Source: Streptomyces sulfonofaciens (GTDB lineage Bacteria; Actinomycetota; Actinomycetes; Streptomycetales; Streptomycetaceae). Taken from it: a DNA stretch of 64,000 nucleotides. The notes beneath the pieces were generated by a model. It ran no database searches. It saw nothing but the letters and a program-made list of their open reading frames with translations, and had not been told where the DNA came from. The DNA lies in contig NZ_BNCD01000002.1 of the NCBI RefSeq assembly GCF_014656295.1, positions 62,001-126,000 of the forward strand, read 5' to 3'. Position 1 is the first letter of the stretch; every line of letters begins with the position of its first letter. The position numbers and the translations under genes are program-made. Shown here piece by piece: positions 18,659 to 25,856 of this stretch.

Positions 18659-19126
18659 TCACCGCCAGCCGTAGCGCAGTCGCAGCCGGTGCACCACCAG
18701 GTTGAAGCGCATCCGGTCCAGCGCGCACGCCTCGCGCCGCATGCCCTGCTCGTGTACGCGTAGTACCCGGTCCACGTCCACCCATGACTCACGGCCTTCC
18801 CGGTCCCACGGCCCGCTCCCGATCGGCACCCACTCCCGGTCGTGGTCGTGCCGCCTGCTCGACAACTGCACGGCGAGCAGGGTGCCCGCCGCCTCGCGGG
18901 CGACGACCAGAACCGGCCGGTCCTTGCCGCGGCCGTCGTTCTCCTCGAACGGTACCCACGTCCAGACGATTTCGCCCGGATCGGGATCTCCGTCGTACAC
19001 CGGGGCGTACTCGGTGCGCACCCGTCCTACCCGGTCGGGCCGGGCCTCGGTGGTGGCGGTGGGCCCGCTGCGGCCCGGGGTCTCGTCGGTCTGGGGATGG
19101 TCGATGCGCTCAGTCACGCGGGTCAC
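18659..19126 (-). CDS. PemK/MazF-family toxin-like protein, no adjacent antitoxin
   Basis: A 155-residue protein. After a polar N-terminal 45 residues comes a PemK/MazF-like barrel: DPGEIVWTWVPFEEN, then KDRPVLVVAREAAGTLLAVQLSSR, the typical K/x-R-P-V-L-V-V strand and the strand that follows. MazF-type proteins cut RNA, but many longer actinobacterial members lie alone and are untested. GTG at 19124-19126 is used; a second GTG at 19112-19114 is possible. No small antitoxin-like gene lies upstream (a divergent LacI gene) or downstream. The fold assignment is firm; toxin activity is an inference. Confidence 0.72.
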   Translation of the reverse strand: MTRVTERIDHPQTDETPGRSGPTATTEARPDRVGRVRTEYAPVYDGDPDPGEIVWTWVPFEENDGRGKDRPVLVVAREAAGTLLAVQLSSRRHDHDREWVPIGSGPWDREGRESWVDVDRVLRVHEQGMRREACALDRMRFNLVVHRLRLRYGWR

Positions 19127-19238
19127 GTTAGAGCCGGTGTACGGTCACCTCGGGAGCGGGGCGCCCCGCTGCCCGCGGTCCGCGGTTTTCGGGAGTTTCG
19201 CCCCACAGCGTCGCGTGAGTGGAAAAATACGGGGCGTC

Positions 19239-20339
19239 ATGGTGCAGATACCGAAACAGCATGGAACACAGCCACCCGGGGGACAGCGCCCCGGCTTACC
19301 CCTCGCAGGGCCGCCGGCCCTGCCCCGGCCGCCCGGACCGGCCGTCCGAGCCGCCCCCACCAGCGCGGACGTGGCACGCCTCGCCGGCGTCTCACGGGCC
19401 ACGGTCTCCTACGTGCTGAACAACACCAGCACCATGCGGATCAGCGAGCCCACCCGACGCAGGGTCAGGGCGGCGGCCGAGGAACTGGGCTACGTGCCGC
19501 ACGCCGCCGCCCGCAGCCTGCGCGCCGGGCACAGCCGGATGGTGCTGATGGCCTCCCCGACCGTGCCGCTCAGCCCGCTCTACGAGAGTTTCCTCGGCGA
19601 TCTCCAGGCGGCGCTCGGCCGTATGGAGTACACCGTGGTCCAGTACGGCGGCCCCGGCTGCACCGGTGACGCGGCCGTACGCGCCTGGGCCGAGCTGCGG
19701 CCGGTGGCGGTGCTCGCCCAGTCCGGGCACGGCCTCGACCCGCAGGGCGTGGCCGTCCTGAAGCGCTCCGGCGCCCGTGCGGTCCTCACGCTCGGGCCCG
19801 AGCGGGTGGACGGCGCGCACGCCCTGCTCACCGACCACAGCCTGGTCGGGCAGTGCGCCGCCGCCCACCTGCTGGCGCGCGGCCGTACCCGGATCGGTGC
19901 GGTCGTCCCGGCGGAGCGCGGCCTCGACGTCTTCTCCCGGCCCATGGTGGAAGGCATGCGGCGCGCCGCCGAAGGCACCGGGGCCGAGGTGGCCGAGTTA
20001 CCGCTCGCCCACACCGAGGAGGCCGCCGCACGCCTCGCGGGGCGCTGGCGGGACCTCGGGCTGGACGCCGTGTTCACGTACAACGACGAGTACGCGATGC
20101 TGCTGATGCGCGCCCTTCAGGACGAGGGCGTGCGGGTGCCCGCGGAGACCGCGGTGATGGGCGCGGACGACCTGCTGCTCAGCCGGCTGCTGCGGCCCCG
20201 GTTGAGCACCGTCCGCATCGAACTGCCGTCCGGACAGGCCCTCGCCGAGCTGGTCGACCGCCTGGTGCGGGCGCCGGGCGCACGGACCGAGGCGCACGAC
20301 CTGCTGGCCGCCACGGCGGTGCGGCGGGAGTCGACGTAG
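19239..20339 (+). CDS. LacI-family transcriptional regulator
   Basis: A 366-residue regulator. An unusual 40-residue Pro/Ala-rich N-terminal extension precedes the helix-turn-helix TSADVARLAGVSRATVSYVL (about 41-60) and the hinge helix ending ARSLRAGHSRMV. A periplasmic-binding-protein-like effector domain follows (MASPTVPLSPLYESFLGDL, later VFTYNDEYAMLLMRALQ and MGADDLLLSRLLRPRLSTV). The ATG at 19239 follows GGGGCGTC; if the real start lies inside the extension, the protein would be of normal length. No sugar genes adjoin it, so its target is not evident. Confidence 0.85.
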   Translation: MVQIPKQHGTQPPGGQRPGLPLAGPPALPRPPGPAVRAAPTSADVARLAGVSRATVSYVLNNTSTMRISEPTRRRVRAAAEELGYVPHAAARSLRAGHSRMVLMASPTVPLSPLYESFLGDLQAALGRMEYTVVQYGGPGCTGDAAVRAWAELRPVAVLAQSGHGLDPQGVAVLKRSGARAVLTLGPERVDGAHALLTDHSLVGQCAAAHLLARGRTRIGAVVPAERGLDVFSRPMVEGMRRAAEGTGAEVAELPLAHTEEAAARLAGRWRDLGLDAVFTYNDEYAMLLMRALQDEGVRVPAETAVMGADDLLLSRLLRPRLSTVRIELPSGQALAELVDRLVRAPGARTEAHDLLAATAVRREST

Positions 20340-20385
20340 GGTGCCGGCCGGCCCCGACGCGGGGGCCTGCCGCACCGGGCACGGG

Positions 20386-20427
20386 CCGGCCCGGGCCCGG
20401 GGCACACCAGCCCCGGGCCCGGGCCGG
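20386..20427. terminator. Perfect 18-bp terminator hairpin between convergent lacI and trx genes
   Basis: CCGGCCCGGGCCCGGGGC and its exact complement flank the loop ACACCA. The hairpin lies between the stops at 20339 (plus) and 20460 (minus), ideal for terminating both transcripts. Confidence 0.85.
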
Positions 20428-20459
20428 TGGTGTCCTGAGCCCTGGAAACGACCGCCGTG

Positions 20460-20870
20460 CTACTCGGCGGGCCCGCTGCCGTCCGGCTGGGCGCCCTGGC
20501 GGCCCTGGGCCTCCGCCTGTGCGATCGACTGGCGGACCTCGTCCATGTCCAGGTTCCTGGCCTGGCCGATGACGTCGTCGAGTGCGGCCTCGGGCAGGGC
20601 ACCGGGCTGCGCGAAGACGGCGACCTGGTCACGGACGATCATCAGGGTGGGGATCGACTGGATGCCGAAGGCCTGCGCCAGCTCGGGCTGCGCCTCCGTG
20701 TCGATCTTCCCGAAGACCAGGTCCGGATTGGCCTCCGCGGCCTTCTCGTAGACGGGCCCGAACTGCTTGCAGGGTCCGCACCACGACGCCCAGAAGTCGA
20801 TCAGGACGAAGTCGTTGTCAGTGACCGTCTGGTCAAAGTTCTCTTTGGTGAGCTCGACGGTGCTGCTCAT
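20460..20870 (-). CDS. trxA: Thioredoxin
   Basis: A 136-residue thioredoxin: standard fold from residue 1 with the redox motif WCGPC in FWASWCGPCKQFGP (Cys32 and Cys35) and the cis-proline region SIPTLMIVRDQV (Pro about 74). About 25 residues beyond the usual 108 form an acidic, Gln-rich C-terminal tail (QSIAQAEAQGRQG). It reduces cytoplasmic disulfides with NADPH-thioredoxin reductase. The ATG at 20868-20870 gives the normal N-terminus (MSSTVELTKENF). A perfect SigR-type promoter lies 66-91 bases upstream, so thiol oxidation should induce it. From memory, the S. coelicolor homolog at this position is TrxC (SCO0885). Confidence 0.92.
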   Translation of the reverse strand: MSSTVELTKENFDQTVTDNDFVLIDFWASWCGPCKQFGPVYEKAAEANPDLVFGKIDTEAQPELAQAFGIQSIPTLMIVRDQVAVFAQPGALPEAALDDVIGQARNLDMDEVRQSIAQAEAQGRQGAQPDGSGPAE

Positions 20871-20935
20871 GGGCGTCCTTACCTCTTCCTGGATATCCGG
20901 ACTCCGGCTCCCGGATCCGGTGCAGCGAGAGCGAC

Positions 20936-20961
20936 AACCGATCCGGACCGGCACGTATTCC
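20936..20961 (-). promoter_or_regulatory. SigR-type promoter GGAAT-N18-GTT for thioredoxin
   Basis: On the minus strand GGAAT (20961-20957) is followed after exactly 18 bases by GTT (20938-20936), the published consensus for the thiol-stress sigma factor SigR of Streptomyces. Transcription would start near 20929, about 60 bases before the thioredoxin ATG. Confidence 0.85.
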
Positions 20962-21012
20962 GCGCGCGTACCCGAGTGGCCGCGGCGCACACCTGCCGCC
21001 AGACTGACGTTC

Positions 21013-22440
21013 ATGACGGATGTGATCGAGTACGACGTGGTGGTGCTGGGCGCCGGGCCGGTCGGCGAGAACGTCGCGGACCGGGCCCGTGCCGCGGGAC
21101 TGAGCACCGCGATCGTGGAGAGCGAACTGGTGGGCGGGGACTGCTCGTACTACGCCTGCGTGCCGAGCAAGGCCATGCTGCGACCGGTGATCGCACGCGC
21201 GGAGGCCCGGCGGGTGCCCGGTGTCAAACAGGACGTGCAGGGACCGCTGGACGTCCAGGCGGTCTTCGCCCACCGCAAGTACTGGACCGCGAACATGCAG
21301 GACGGCGGTCAGGCCGACTGGCTGACCGGCATCGGCGCCGACCTGTTCCGCGGCCAGGGCCGGATCGCGGGCCCCCGCCACGTCACCGTGACGGCCCCGG
21401 ACGGCGGAGTGCAGGAGCTGTCCGCGCGCCAGGCCGTCGCCGTCTGCACCGGAAGCCGCGCCGCGCTGCCCGCCCTGCCCGGACTCGACACGGTCCGGCC
21501 CTGGGACAGCAGGACCGCCACCTCCGCCGACCAGGTGCCGGGCCGGCTCCTCGTCGTCGGCGGCGGCGTCGTCGCCTGCGAGATGGCGACGGCCTGGCAG
21601 GCGTTCGGATCCGAGGTGACCATGCTGGTCCGCGGCCAGGGGCTGCTGCCGCGGATGGAGCCGTTCGCCGGGGAGCTGGTCGCCGAGGCGCTCCGCGAGG
21701 CGGGCGCCGAGGTGCGCACCGGCACCGCGGTGTCCTCGGTCGCCCGGGACGGCGACACGGTCACGGCCGAGGTCGTCGGCGGCGGGACAGTGGAGGCCGA
21801 CGAGATCCTCGTCGCCACCGGGCGTGCGCCCCGCACCGAGGACATCGGCCTCGACACCATCGGTCTCGAACCCGGCTCCTGGCTGAGCGTCGACGACACC
21901 TGCCTGGTGAAGGGCACCACCTGGCTCTATGCGTGCGGTGACGTCAACCACCGTGCGCTCCTCACCCACCAGGGCAAGTACCAGGCCAGGATCGCGGGCG
22001 CCGCCATCGCCGCGCGTGCCCAGGGCGTGCCCATCCTGGAGACCGACCCCTGGGGTTCGCACACCGCGACCGCCGACCACGCCGCGGTACCGCAGGTCGT
22101 CTTCACCGATCCCGAGGTCGGCTCCGTCGGCCTCACCCTCGCCGAGGCGGAGAGCAGGGGCCTGCGGGTGCGCGCCGTCGACCAGGAGATGACCTCCGCC
22201 GAGGGCGCCGGCCTCTACGCGGAGGACTACCGGGGCCGCGCCCGTATGGTCGTGGACCTGGACCGCGAGGTGCTGGTCGGTGCGTCGTTCGTCGGCGCGG
22301 GCGTTGGCGAGCTCCTGCACTCGGCCACCGTCGCCGTCGCCGGCGAGGTCCCCCTCGACCGCCTCTGGCACGCGGTGCCGTCCTTCCCGACGATCAGCGA
22401 GGTGTGGCTGCGGCTCCTTGAGGCGTACCGGGACAACTGA
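21013..22440 (+). CDS. FAD-dependent pyridine nucleotide-disulfide oxidoreductase
   Basis: A 475-residue flavoprotein of the lipoamide dehydrogenase/mercuric reductase family. Visible: the FAD-binding VVVLGAGPVGENVADRA (about 8-24), the redox-active pair in GGDCSYYACVPSKA (C-x4-C), the NAD(P)-binding LLVVGGGVVACEMATA, LYACGDVNH and the C-terminal interface motif HAVPSFPTISE, which supplies the catalytic His-Glu pair. The substrate is unclear: the usual C-L-N-x-G-C is C-S-Y-Y-A-C here, so it is not a canonical lipoamide dehydrogenase and there is no lipoyl-enzyme gene nearby. ATG at 21013 follows GACGTTC without a strong ribosome site. It is divergent from the SigR-controlled thioredoxin, so a thiol-redox role is plausible. 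Confidence 0.85.
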   Translation: MTDVIEYDVVVLGAGPVGENVADRARAAGLSTAIVESELVGGDCSYYACVPSKAMLRPVIARAEARRVPGVKQDVQGPLDVQAVFAHRKYWTANMQDGGQADWLTGIGADLFRGQGRIAGPRHVTVTAPDGGVQELSARQAVAVCTGSRAALPALPGLDTVRPWDSRTATSADQVPGRLLVVGGGVVACEMATAWQAFGSEVTMLVRGQGLLPRMEPFAGELVAEALREAGAEVRTGTAVSSVARDGDTVTAEVVGGGTVEADEILVATGRAPRTEDIGLDTIGLEPGSWLSVDDTCLVKGTTWLYACGDVNHRALLTHQGKYQARIAGAAIAARAQGVPILETDPWGSHTATADHAAVPQVVFTDPEVGSVGLTLAEAESRGLRVRAVDQEMTSAEGAGLYAEDYRGRARMVVDLDREVLVGASFVGAGVGELLHSATVAVAGEVPLDRLWHAVPSFPTISEVWLRLLEAYRDN

Positions 22441-22506
22441 GGGGTCCGCCGCCCCGGGCGGGTGTGCCGGCCCGGATGCGTGTGCCGGCCCGGGCGGGCC
22501 CCGCGG

Positions 22507-23445
22507 TCACTGGCCGCCCAGTCCCGTGGTGGCCACCGACTTGACGATGTGCCGCTGGAAGAGCATGAACACGAGCACCAGCGGGAGGGCGGCGAGCACG
22601 GCCGAGGCCATGGTCTGCGCGTACTGGACGCCGTAGGCGTCCTTGACCGAGGTGATGCCCACCGGCAGCGTCATCAGCGCCGGATCGGACGTGGACACGA
22701 AGGGCCACAGGAAGTTGTTCCAGGCGGTGATGAAGACGAAGATCGCGACCGCGGCCAGCATCGGACGGGACAGCGGCAGCACGATGGACCAGAAGACCCG
22801 CCAGTGCCCGGCCCCGTCGAGCCGCGCGGCCTCCTCCAGCTCCCGGGGGACGGAGTCGAAGTGCCTCTTCAGTATGAAGACCATCATGGGCATCACCGTC
22901 TGCGGCAGGATCACCGCCGCGTAGGTGTCGATGAGCCCCAGCGCGAGCATCTGCCGGAACCACGGCACGATCAGCACCTGCTGCGGCACCAGGACGGCGG
23001 CGACGGTCACGGCGAACAGCCACCTGCGCCCGGTGAACAGGGTGCGCGAGAAGGCGTAGCCGGCCATGGCCGAGACCAGGACGGTGACCACCGTCACCGC
23101 GGTCGAGATCAGCAGGCTGTTGAACATCCACAGCGGCAGGTCCCCACGCTCGATGACGGTGCGGAACCCGTCGAGCGTGAAACCGGAACCCGGCCAGAAC
23201 CAGTGGCCGGGGTCGCTGGCGTCCCGTTCCGACTTGAAGGACGTCAGCAGCGCCCACAGCAGCGGCAGCAGCCACACGGCGGCGAAGACCGCGAGCGCGC
23301 CCAGCGCCAGCGCCCTGGTGAGCCGGCTGCCGCCCAGCGTCAGGTTCGTGCCCGTCCCGAAGGCGGACCCGCGTCGGGCGCCGGCCCGCGGCACCGGGCC
23401 CCGGACCGGGCGGGCGGGGCGCACGGGCAGTTCGGTGGAGGTCAT
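22507..23445 (-). CDS. Carbohydrate ABC transporter permease (MalG type)
   Basis: A 312-residue inner-membrane protein with six hydrophobic segments. The cytoplasmic EAA loop that docks the ATPase is visible as EEAARLDGAGHWRVFWSIVL (about 215-234), in the MalG-type position. It forms the translocation pore with the permease encoded just upstream (1-base gap). A 40-residue Pro/Arg-rich N-terminal tail precedes the first helix. Last gene of the transporter operon; no ATPase gene follows, so the shared ATPase MsiK of streptomycetes probably powers it. Substrate inferred from the neighbouring GH2/GH43 enzymes: arabinose- or galactose-containing oligosaccharide. Confidence 0.88.
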   Translation of the reverse strand: MTSTELPVRPARPVRGPVPRAGARRGSAFGTGTNLTLGGSRLTRALALGALAVFAAVWLLPLLWALLTSFKSERDASDPGHWFWPGSGFTLDGFRTVIERGDLPLWMFNSLLISTAVTVVTVLVSAMAGYAFSRTLFTGRRWLFAVTVAAVLVPQQVLIVPWFRQMLALGLIDTYAAVILPQTVMPMMVFILKRHFDSVPRELEEAARLDGAGHWRVFWSIVLPLSRPMLAAVAIFVFITAWNNFLWPFVSTSDPALMTLPVGITSVKDAYGVQYAQTMASAVLAALPLVLVFMLFQRHIVKSVATTGLGGQ

Positions 23446-23446
23446 G

Positions 23447-24364
23447 TCACTTCTCCCTGCGGCGGAAGGCGGTGAGCTGCGCGACGGAGGCGAGGACGAC
23501 CAGGGCGAAGAAGACGTAGCTGATCGCCGAGGCGTAACCGAGGCGGTAGCCGGTGAACCCGACGTCGTAGACGTACTCGACGACCGGCCGGGTCGAGCCG
23601 TTCGGGCCGCCCTTGGTCAGCAGGTACACCTGGTCGAACACCTTGAGCGAGGCGAGCACCTGCAGCACCGTGATCACACCCGTGATCCGGCCGAGCTGCG
23701 GCAGCGTGATCGACCCGAGCCGTCGCCAGGCCCCCGCACCGTCGATGGCCGCCGCCTCGTAGAGGTGGTCGGGCAGCGACTGCAACGCGGCCAGGTACAG
23801 CAGGAAGTTGAAGCCGACCGTCCACCACAGGGTGGTGAGCGCGATCGCCCAGATCGCCACCGACTCGTCGCTCAGCCAGGCCACGCCGTCCAGTCCCAGG
23901 GAGTTCAGCAGGTGGTTGTACAGGCCCAGATCGGGCTGGTACAGCCACAGCCACAGCAGACTCACCACACCGACCGGCAGCAGGTAGGGCGCGAAGAAGG
24001 CGAGCCGCCACACCCACTGCCCCGGCAGCCCGGTGTGCACGAGGAGGGCCATGACCAGCGCCACCAGCACCAGGGGCACGGTCGAGATCAGGGTGAACAG
24101 GACGGTGTGCCCCACCGAGCGCCACATCTCGGCGTCACCGAGTGCCTCCGCGTAGTTGTCCAGGCCCACGAAGGACGGCGGGTGGGCGGACAGTGACCGG
24201 TCCGTCAGGCTCATCCACAGGCCCTGCACCAGCGGCCAGACCATGAAGACGGCGAACAGGACCAGGAACGGCAGGGCGAAGAGCAGCCCCGGACTGGGGA
24301 AGCGGCGCGCCGCGGCGGGTGGGGTGCCGGTGGCCGGGCGCGGCGCGGCTTGGGGAGCGGACAT
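23447..24364 (-). CDS. Carbohydrate ABC transporter permease (MalF type)
   Basis: A 305-residue permease with six membrane segments, starting LLFALPFLVLFAVFMVWPLV. The EAA loop is YEAAAIDGAGAWRRLGSITL (about 210-229), and the pattern FDQVYLLTKGGPNGST just after it is typical of MalF-like partners. ATG at 24362-24364 follows AGGAGGAAC. It starts 23 bases after the binding-protein stop and ends 1 base before the second permease, so the three genes are one operon. Confidence 0.9.
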   Translation of the reverse strand: MSAPQAAPRPATGTPPAAARRFPSPGLLFALPFLVLFAVFMVWPLVQGLWMSLTDRSLSAHPPSFVGLDNYAEALGDAEMWRSVGHTVLFTLISTVPLVLVALVMALLVHTGLPGQWVWRLAFFAPYLLPVGVVSLLWLWLYQPDLGLYNHLLNSLGLDGVAWLSDESVAIWAIALTTLWWTVGFNFLLYLAALQSLPDHLYEAAAIDGAGAWRRLGSITLPQLGRITGVITVLQVLASLKVFDQVYLLTKGGPNGSTRPVVEYVYDVGFTGYRLGYASAISYVFFALVVLASVAQLTAFRRREK

Positions 24365-24387
24365 CGTGGTTCCTCCTGCGCTCGGGC

Positions 24388-25746
24388 TCAGGCCGGACTG
24401 GGTTTCGAGAGGAAGGTGTCCAGGCGCCGGACCATGGCGCGCGCGGCCGCCCTCGGGGCGAGACCGTCGAGCAGCGCCTGCTGGAGCACCTGGCACATGG
24501 CGTTCTGGAAGTCGGAGCCCGCCCCGGCGAACCAGGCCGGCGGGTCGAGCACCACGTGGTCCTGGGCCGCCGCGTAATGGGCCTGCGGCATCAGCTCGGC
24601 GTACGCCTTGGTGCGGGTCACGGGGCGGTACGCCGGGATGTGACCGGCCGTGGCCCAGACCTGGCCCGCCTTGAGGAGTGCCGCCACCGCACGGTGTGCG
24701 CGCCTGCGGCGGGCGGGGTCGGGGTGCGGGCGGTGCGGCAGGACGAACGAGTGCGAGTCGGCGTAGACCGCGGGCGTGCCGAAGACGGTGGGGAAGGGCG
24801 CTGCACCCACCTTCGGGTCGGCCGCCTTGAAGGTGGGCAGCTCCCACTCACCGGAGAGGATCATGGCGGCCTGCCCGTTGACGAAGCCGGCGAGGCCCGC
24901 GTTGTAGTCGAGCCCCCTCGGATTGGCCTTCCCGTCGGTGATCTTCGCCATGAAGGCGATGACCTCCGCCATCCGGTCCTCGTCCACCTCGGCCGGGCCG
25001 CCGTCAGGCAGCTCCAGGCTGGCTCCGGTCTGCCGGTACAGACCGTAGAACAGCCGCCAGGCCTGTGCGGAGTCGTTGACGTAGCCGAAGGCGATGCCCT
25101 GCTTCCCGGAGGCTTTCGCCAGTTCCCGGCCCGCCTCCAGGAACCCCTGCGGGGAGTTGAACGCCGCCAGGTCCAGTGCGCCGTCCCCGGTCAGCAGGCC
25201 CGCCTGCGCGGCCGGATGCGGATGGAAGAAGACGATGAAGGGGTGGGTGTCCAGCGGGACGGCGTAGGTCCTGCCGATGGACTGGGCGCGCGCCCACACG
25301 GCCGGGGCGAAGTCCGCGCGGCGGATGCCGTACTCGGCGAGCAGGTCCGCATCCCAGGGGTCCAGCAGGCCGGTGGGCGCGTAGCCGGGCAGCCGCGACA
25401 TGTGCATGACCGCCACATCCGGGCCGCGGCCGCCTGCCGACGCCATCGCGAGCTTGGTGTAGTAGGGCGTGCCCCACTCCAGCACGGTGCGCTCGATCCG
25501 GGTGCCGGGCATGTCCGGGCGGGCGGTGTCGATCATGGTGTTGAGGTTGGCCCCGTCGCCGCCCGAGAACAGGTCCCACAGCCGTACCGTCCGTTCGTCG
25601 GCGGCGAGGGCGGAACCGCAGGCGCTGAGGGCAGGGCCGGCCAGCAGTGCGGAGGCCGGGGCGAGAGCGGCCCGCAGCGCCCGGCGGCGGGTCACACGGG
25701 CGCCGCCGTCCAGGGAGGCGGCCCGGGGGAGAGGCAGGTCGACCAT
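24388..25746 (-). CDS. Extracellular sugar-binding lipoprotein (ABC transporter, SBP family 1)
   Basis: A 452-residue lipoprotein. A twin-arginine-like N-terminus (VTRRRALRAAL) leads into the lipobox ALSAC, so the mature protein starts at Cys43 and is tethered outside the membrane. The two-lobe solute-binding fold begins TVRLWDLFSGGDGANLN and includes GPDVAVMHMSRLPGYA and the family block AAMILSGEWELPTFK. It captures the oligosaccharide for the two permeases encoded downstream. AGGAAGG precedes the ATG, and the palindrome GTACATCGGTGTAC lies immediately upstream of that, so the divergent-lacI repressor probably controls this operon. A twin-arginine lipoprotein signal is less common than a Sec signal but known in Streptomyces. 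Confidence 0.88.
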   Translation of the reverse strand: MVDLPLPRAASLDGGARVTRRRALRAALAPASALLAGPALSACGSALAADERTVRLWDLFSGGDGANLNTMIDTARPDMPGTRIERTVLEWGTPYYTKLAMASAGGRGPDVAVMHMSRLPGYAPTGLLDPWDADLLAEYGIRRADFAPAVWARAQSIGRTYAVPLDTHPFIVFFHPHPAAQAGLLTGDGALDLAAFNSPQGFLEAGRELAKASGKQGIAFGYVNDSAQAWRLFYGLYRQTGASLELPDGGPAEVDEDRMAEVIAFMAKITDGKANPRGLDYNAGLAGFVNGQAAMILSGEWELPTFKAADPKVGAAPFPTVFGTPAVYADSHSFVLPHRPHPDPARRRRAHRAVAALLKAGQVWATAGHIPAYRPVTRTKAYAELMPQAHYAAAQDHVVLDPPAWFAGAGSDFQNAMCQVLQQALLDGLAPRAAARAMVRRLDTFLSKPSPA

Positions 25747-25760
25747 GGAATGCCCTTCCT

Positions 25761-25774
25761 GTACATCGGTGTAC
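25761..25774. promoter_or_regulatory. LacI-type operator GTACATCGGTGTAC (copy 1)
   Basis: A palindrome with one mismatched pair, sharing the core ACATCG-TGT with the two perfect TTACATCGATGTAA sites at 27739 and 29335. It lies 15 bases upstream of the binding-protein start codon, a repressing position. Confidence 0.65.
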
Positions 25775-25856
25775 GGGTGGCGCAGGGGGTGCGGGCGCCG
25801 GGGTGTGCCGGGGCGCCGGGTGGCGGCCCCGCGGCTGTCCGGCCTGCGCCGGCCGG

